DNA of 51,170 bases. Source: UBA6770 sp965661115. GTDB taxonomy: Bacteria; Bacteroidota; Bacteroidia; Flavobacteriales_G; Salibacteraceae. The notes beneath the pieces were generated by a model. It saw nothing but the letters and a program-made list of their open reading frames with translations, made no database searches and had not been told where the DNA came from. The translations under genes and the position numbers were made by a program. The stretch is from assembly GCA_965661115.1 (NCBI GenBank), contig CBFICO010000008.1, forward strand, positions 1-51,170. The letters run 5' to 3'. Below are positions 49,925 to 51,170 of the stretch, piece after piece (within the stretch, counting starts at the first letter, position 1; every line of letters begins with the position of its first letter).

Positions 49925-49932
49925 TAGATTTG
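49925..49932 (+). promoter_or_regulatory. Predicted -7 box, possibly leaderless glycosyltransferase transcript
   Basis: TAGATTTG matches TAnnTTTG exactly and ends four bases (AACC) before the ATG at 49937, so transcription would start at or next to the start codon. The -33 element is unclear. Confidence 0.4.
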
Positions 49933-49936
49933 AACC

Positions 49937-51170
49937 ATGCGCTACCCCGTTTTTATCGTTTTTGGGATTGCCTTTGGCATTCGATTGGCGTACGCCCTTT
50001 TGGTTCAATACCTTTATCCAAACTCTATTTACTTATACGACTCCTGGAGTTATCTAAACATTGCGTACAACCTTTTTCACGATGGTGTTTACACCCAAAT
50101 GCCTGCTAGCCCCCAAACTCCAGATAGTACCCGAACACCCTTCTACCCAATTTATATTTACCTCTTTCACGTTTTGCAATTACATGGTGAGTGGATCGTG
50201 TATGTACAAGCCATTGTAGGTGCGCTAACCGCATCGGTTGCAACGCATTGCGCATTGCTCATTAAACGAAATCGGTTTGCCGCTTTTTTGGTTGGATTAA
50301 TGGTGGCTATTAATATTCCAAGTATCTTTTTTGCCAATACCGTGCTCACCGAAACTTGGTTCTCTTTCTTTTTGGTTATGGCTTGCTATTACGTTATTAA
50401 AAGCATAAAATACGAAGAGCCAAACAATAGAATTCTTGCAATAGTTTTTCTGGTTTGCGCCATTTATACTCGACCAGGAGCGTTATATCTATTAGTTGCA
50501 ATCCCAGCTTTAATTGTACTTTACAATCAACATGGAATCAAATACGAATTAATACAGAGTATCAAGCTTCTTGTAGTCACCGTACTGTTGCTAGCCCCTT
50601 GGTTTTACCGAAATAAACAAACCTTTGGCGAACCTTTTTTTAGCTCAATTGCTGAAGTAAATTATTTGTTTCACACCGCATCAAACATTAAAGCCCAAGT
50701 AAACGGTACTACTCGCCACGAGGAAGAATACAACTACAGAAACGCAAAGCCTTTGTCTGAACTAAACTTTGAACACAATGCGCATGTAATTCCAATTTTT
50801 AGAAATTACGCCCAAAAAGAAGTGAAATCTGTCGTTCAAGAACATCCTGCAATTGCTGCTAAAATATTCGCAAAAAGCTGGGTTGGTTTCTTCATTAAAC
50901 CTTTACGCTCGTATTTCAATTTGCAGCTAAAAGGCAAAAAACTAGGCGACGAAAAGCCGCTATCTATGGCAAACGGGAAACAATCGTATTTAAGTGGGCT
51001 TATCTCTACCCTAACGTCGGATGATGTTTTTGTATCCGTACTTGTTGTGCTACAATTACTCTTTTTTATATTGGTTTACGGGTCATTTTTACTTTCCTTG
51101 CCACTTTGGTTTAAGCAAAATCCGCGTGTTTTTATATTCTTGATTTGTGTGATTTTGTACTTCTCCATTA
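49937..51170 (+). CDS. GT-C type membrane glycosyltransferase (GT39/ArnT-like), 3' end cut
   Basis: The frame from the ATG at 49937 stays open for 411 codons to the window edge. The product starts MRYPVFIVFGIAFGIRLAYA and shows DSWSYLNIAYNLFHDGVYT, then DSTRTPFYPIYIYL, a pattern like the GT39/ArnT family, whose first loop carries catalytic acidic residues. Many hydrophobic helices follow, with a large periplasmic loop (about residues 230-320). Such enzymes use polyprenyl-phosphate sugars at the periplasmic face. The substrate and acceptor are unknown; context (lptE, polysaccharide genes) suggests surface glycan work. The C-terminus is missing. Confidence 0.8.
   Translation, partial: MRYPVFIVFGIAFGIRLAYALLVQYLYPNSIYLYDSWSYLNIAYNLFHDGVYTQMPASPQTPDSTRTPFYPIYIYLFHVLQLHGEWIVYVQAIVGALTASVATHCALLIKRNRFAAFLVGLMVAINIPSIFFANTVLTETWFSFFLVMACYYVIKSIKYEEPNNRILAIVFLVCAIYTRPGALYLLVAIPALIVLYNQHGIKYELIQSIKLLVVTVLLLAPWFYRNKQTFGEPFFSSIAEVNYLFHTASNIKAQVNGTTRHEEEYNYRNAKPLSELNFEHNAHVIPIFRNYAQKEVKSVVQEHPAIAAKIFAKSWVGFFIKPLRSYFNLQLKGKKLGDEKPLSMANGKQSYLSGLISTLTSDDVFVSVLVVLQLLFFILVYGSFLLSLPLWFKQNPRVFIFLICVILYFSI

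Overview
The window is an AT-rich stretch of chromosome from a member of the Bacteroidota, most likely Flavobacteriales. The evidence is a complete porP-gldK-gldL-gldM-gldN type IX secretion (gliding) cluster, a protein with a type IX C-terminal sorting domain, promoters of the phylum's TTTG / TAnnTTTG type, mostly no Shine-Dalgarno sequences, and several gene neighbourhoods I know from this group (pdhB next to etfBA; miaB-sigma54 regulator-lptE-secG-groESL). A run of 10 Ns at 40335-40344 shows this is a draft or scaffolded assembly.

Layout. 1-5025 (minus): etfB-etfA-bifunctional nuclease-nupC-thyA-folA, with folA cut by the left edge. 5181-10788 (plus): pdhB, a lipoprotein, the membrane pyrophosphatase hppA, a YceI lipoprotein and a barrel-like protein. 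10785-13784 (minus): a deoxynucleoside kinase, a secreted propeller-like protein and a GH3-family adenylating enzyme. 13788-15220 (plus): a kelch-like secreted protein broken by a one-base frameshift in an A run. 15354-17147 (minus): sppA. 17231-20525 (plus): folK, a second deoxynucleoside kinase, an OmpA/TPR lipoprotein and a small Cys-rich lipoprotein. 20565-24058: trmH-type methyltransferase (minus), mutS (plus), tRNA-Gly(GCC) and tRNA-Leu(UAA). 24106-27007: GNAT acetyltransferase, then crcB, waaA (Kdo transferase) and a barrel-like protein on the minus strand. 27076-33447 (plus): six nucleotide-sugar genes for surface polysaccharide. 33520-43013 (minus): topA, an arginase-superfamily protein, porP and gldKLMN. 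43192-49825 (plus): miaB, a sigma-54 activator, lptE, a TPR protein, secG, groES and groEL. 49937-end: a membrane glycosyltransferase cut by the right edge.

Functional themes are dTMP, folate and deoxynucleotide supply (thyA, folA, folK, nupC, two dNKs), envelope building (waaA, lptE, sugar-nucleotide genes, T9SS, secG, sppA) and energy metabolism (etfBA, pdhB, hppA). Most of the window is conserved core genome. I found no mobile element, CRISPR array, phage or defence island, and no clear new system. The best leads are an arginase-fold protein that has lost half of its metal ligands, strong Shine-Dalgarno sites ahead of gldK and gldM in a lineage that seldom uses them, putative leaderless promoters, and the homopolymer frameshift in a T9SS cargo gene.
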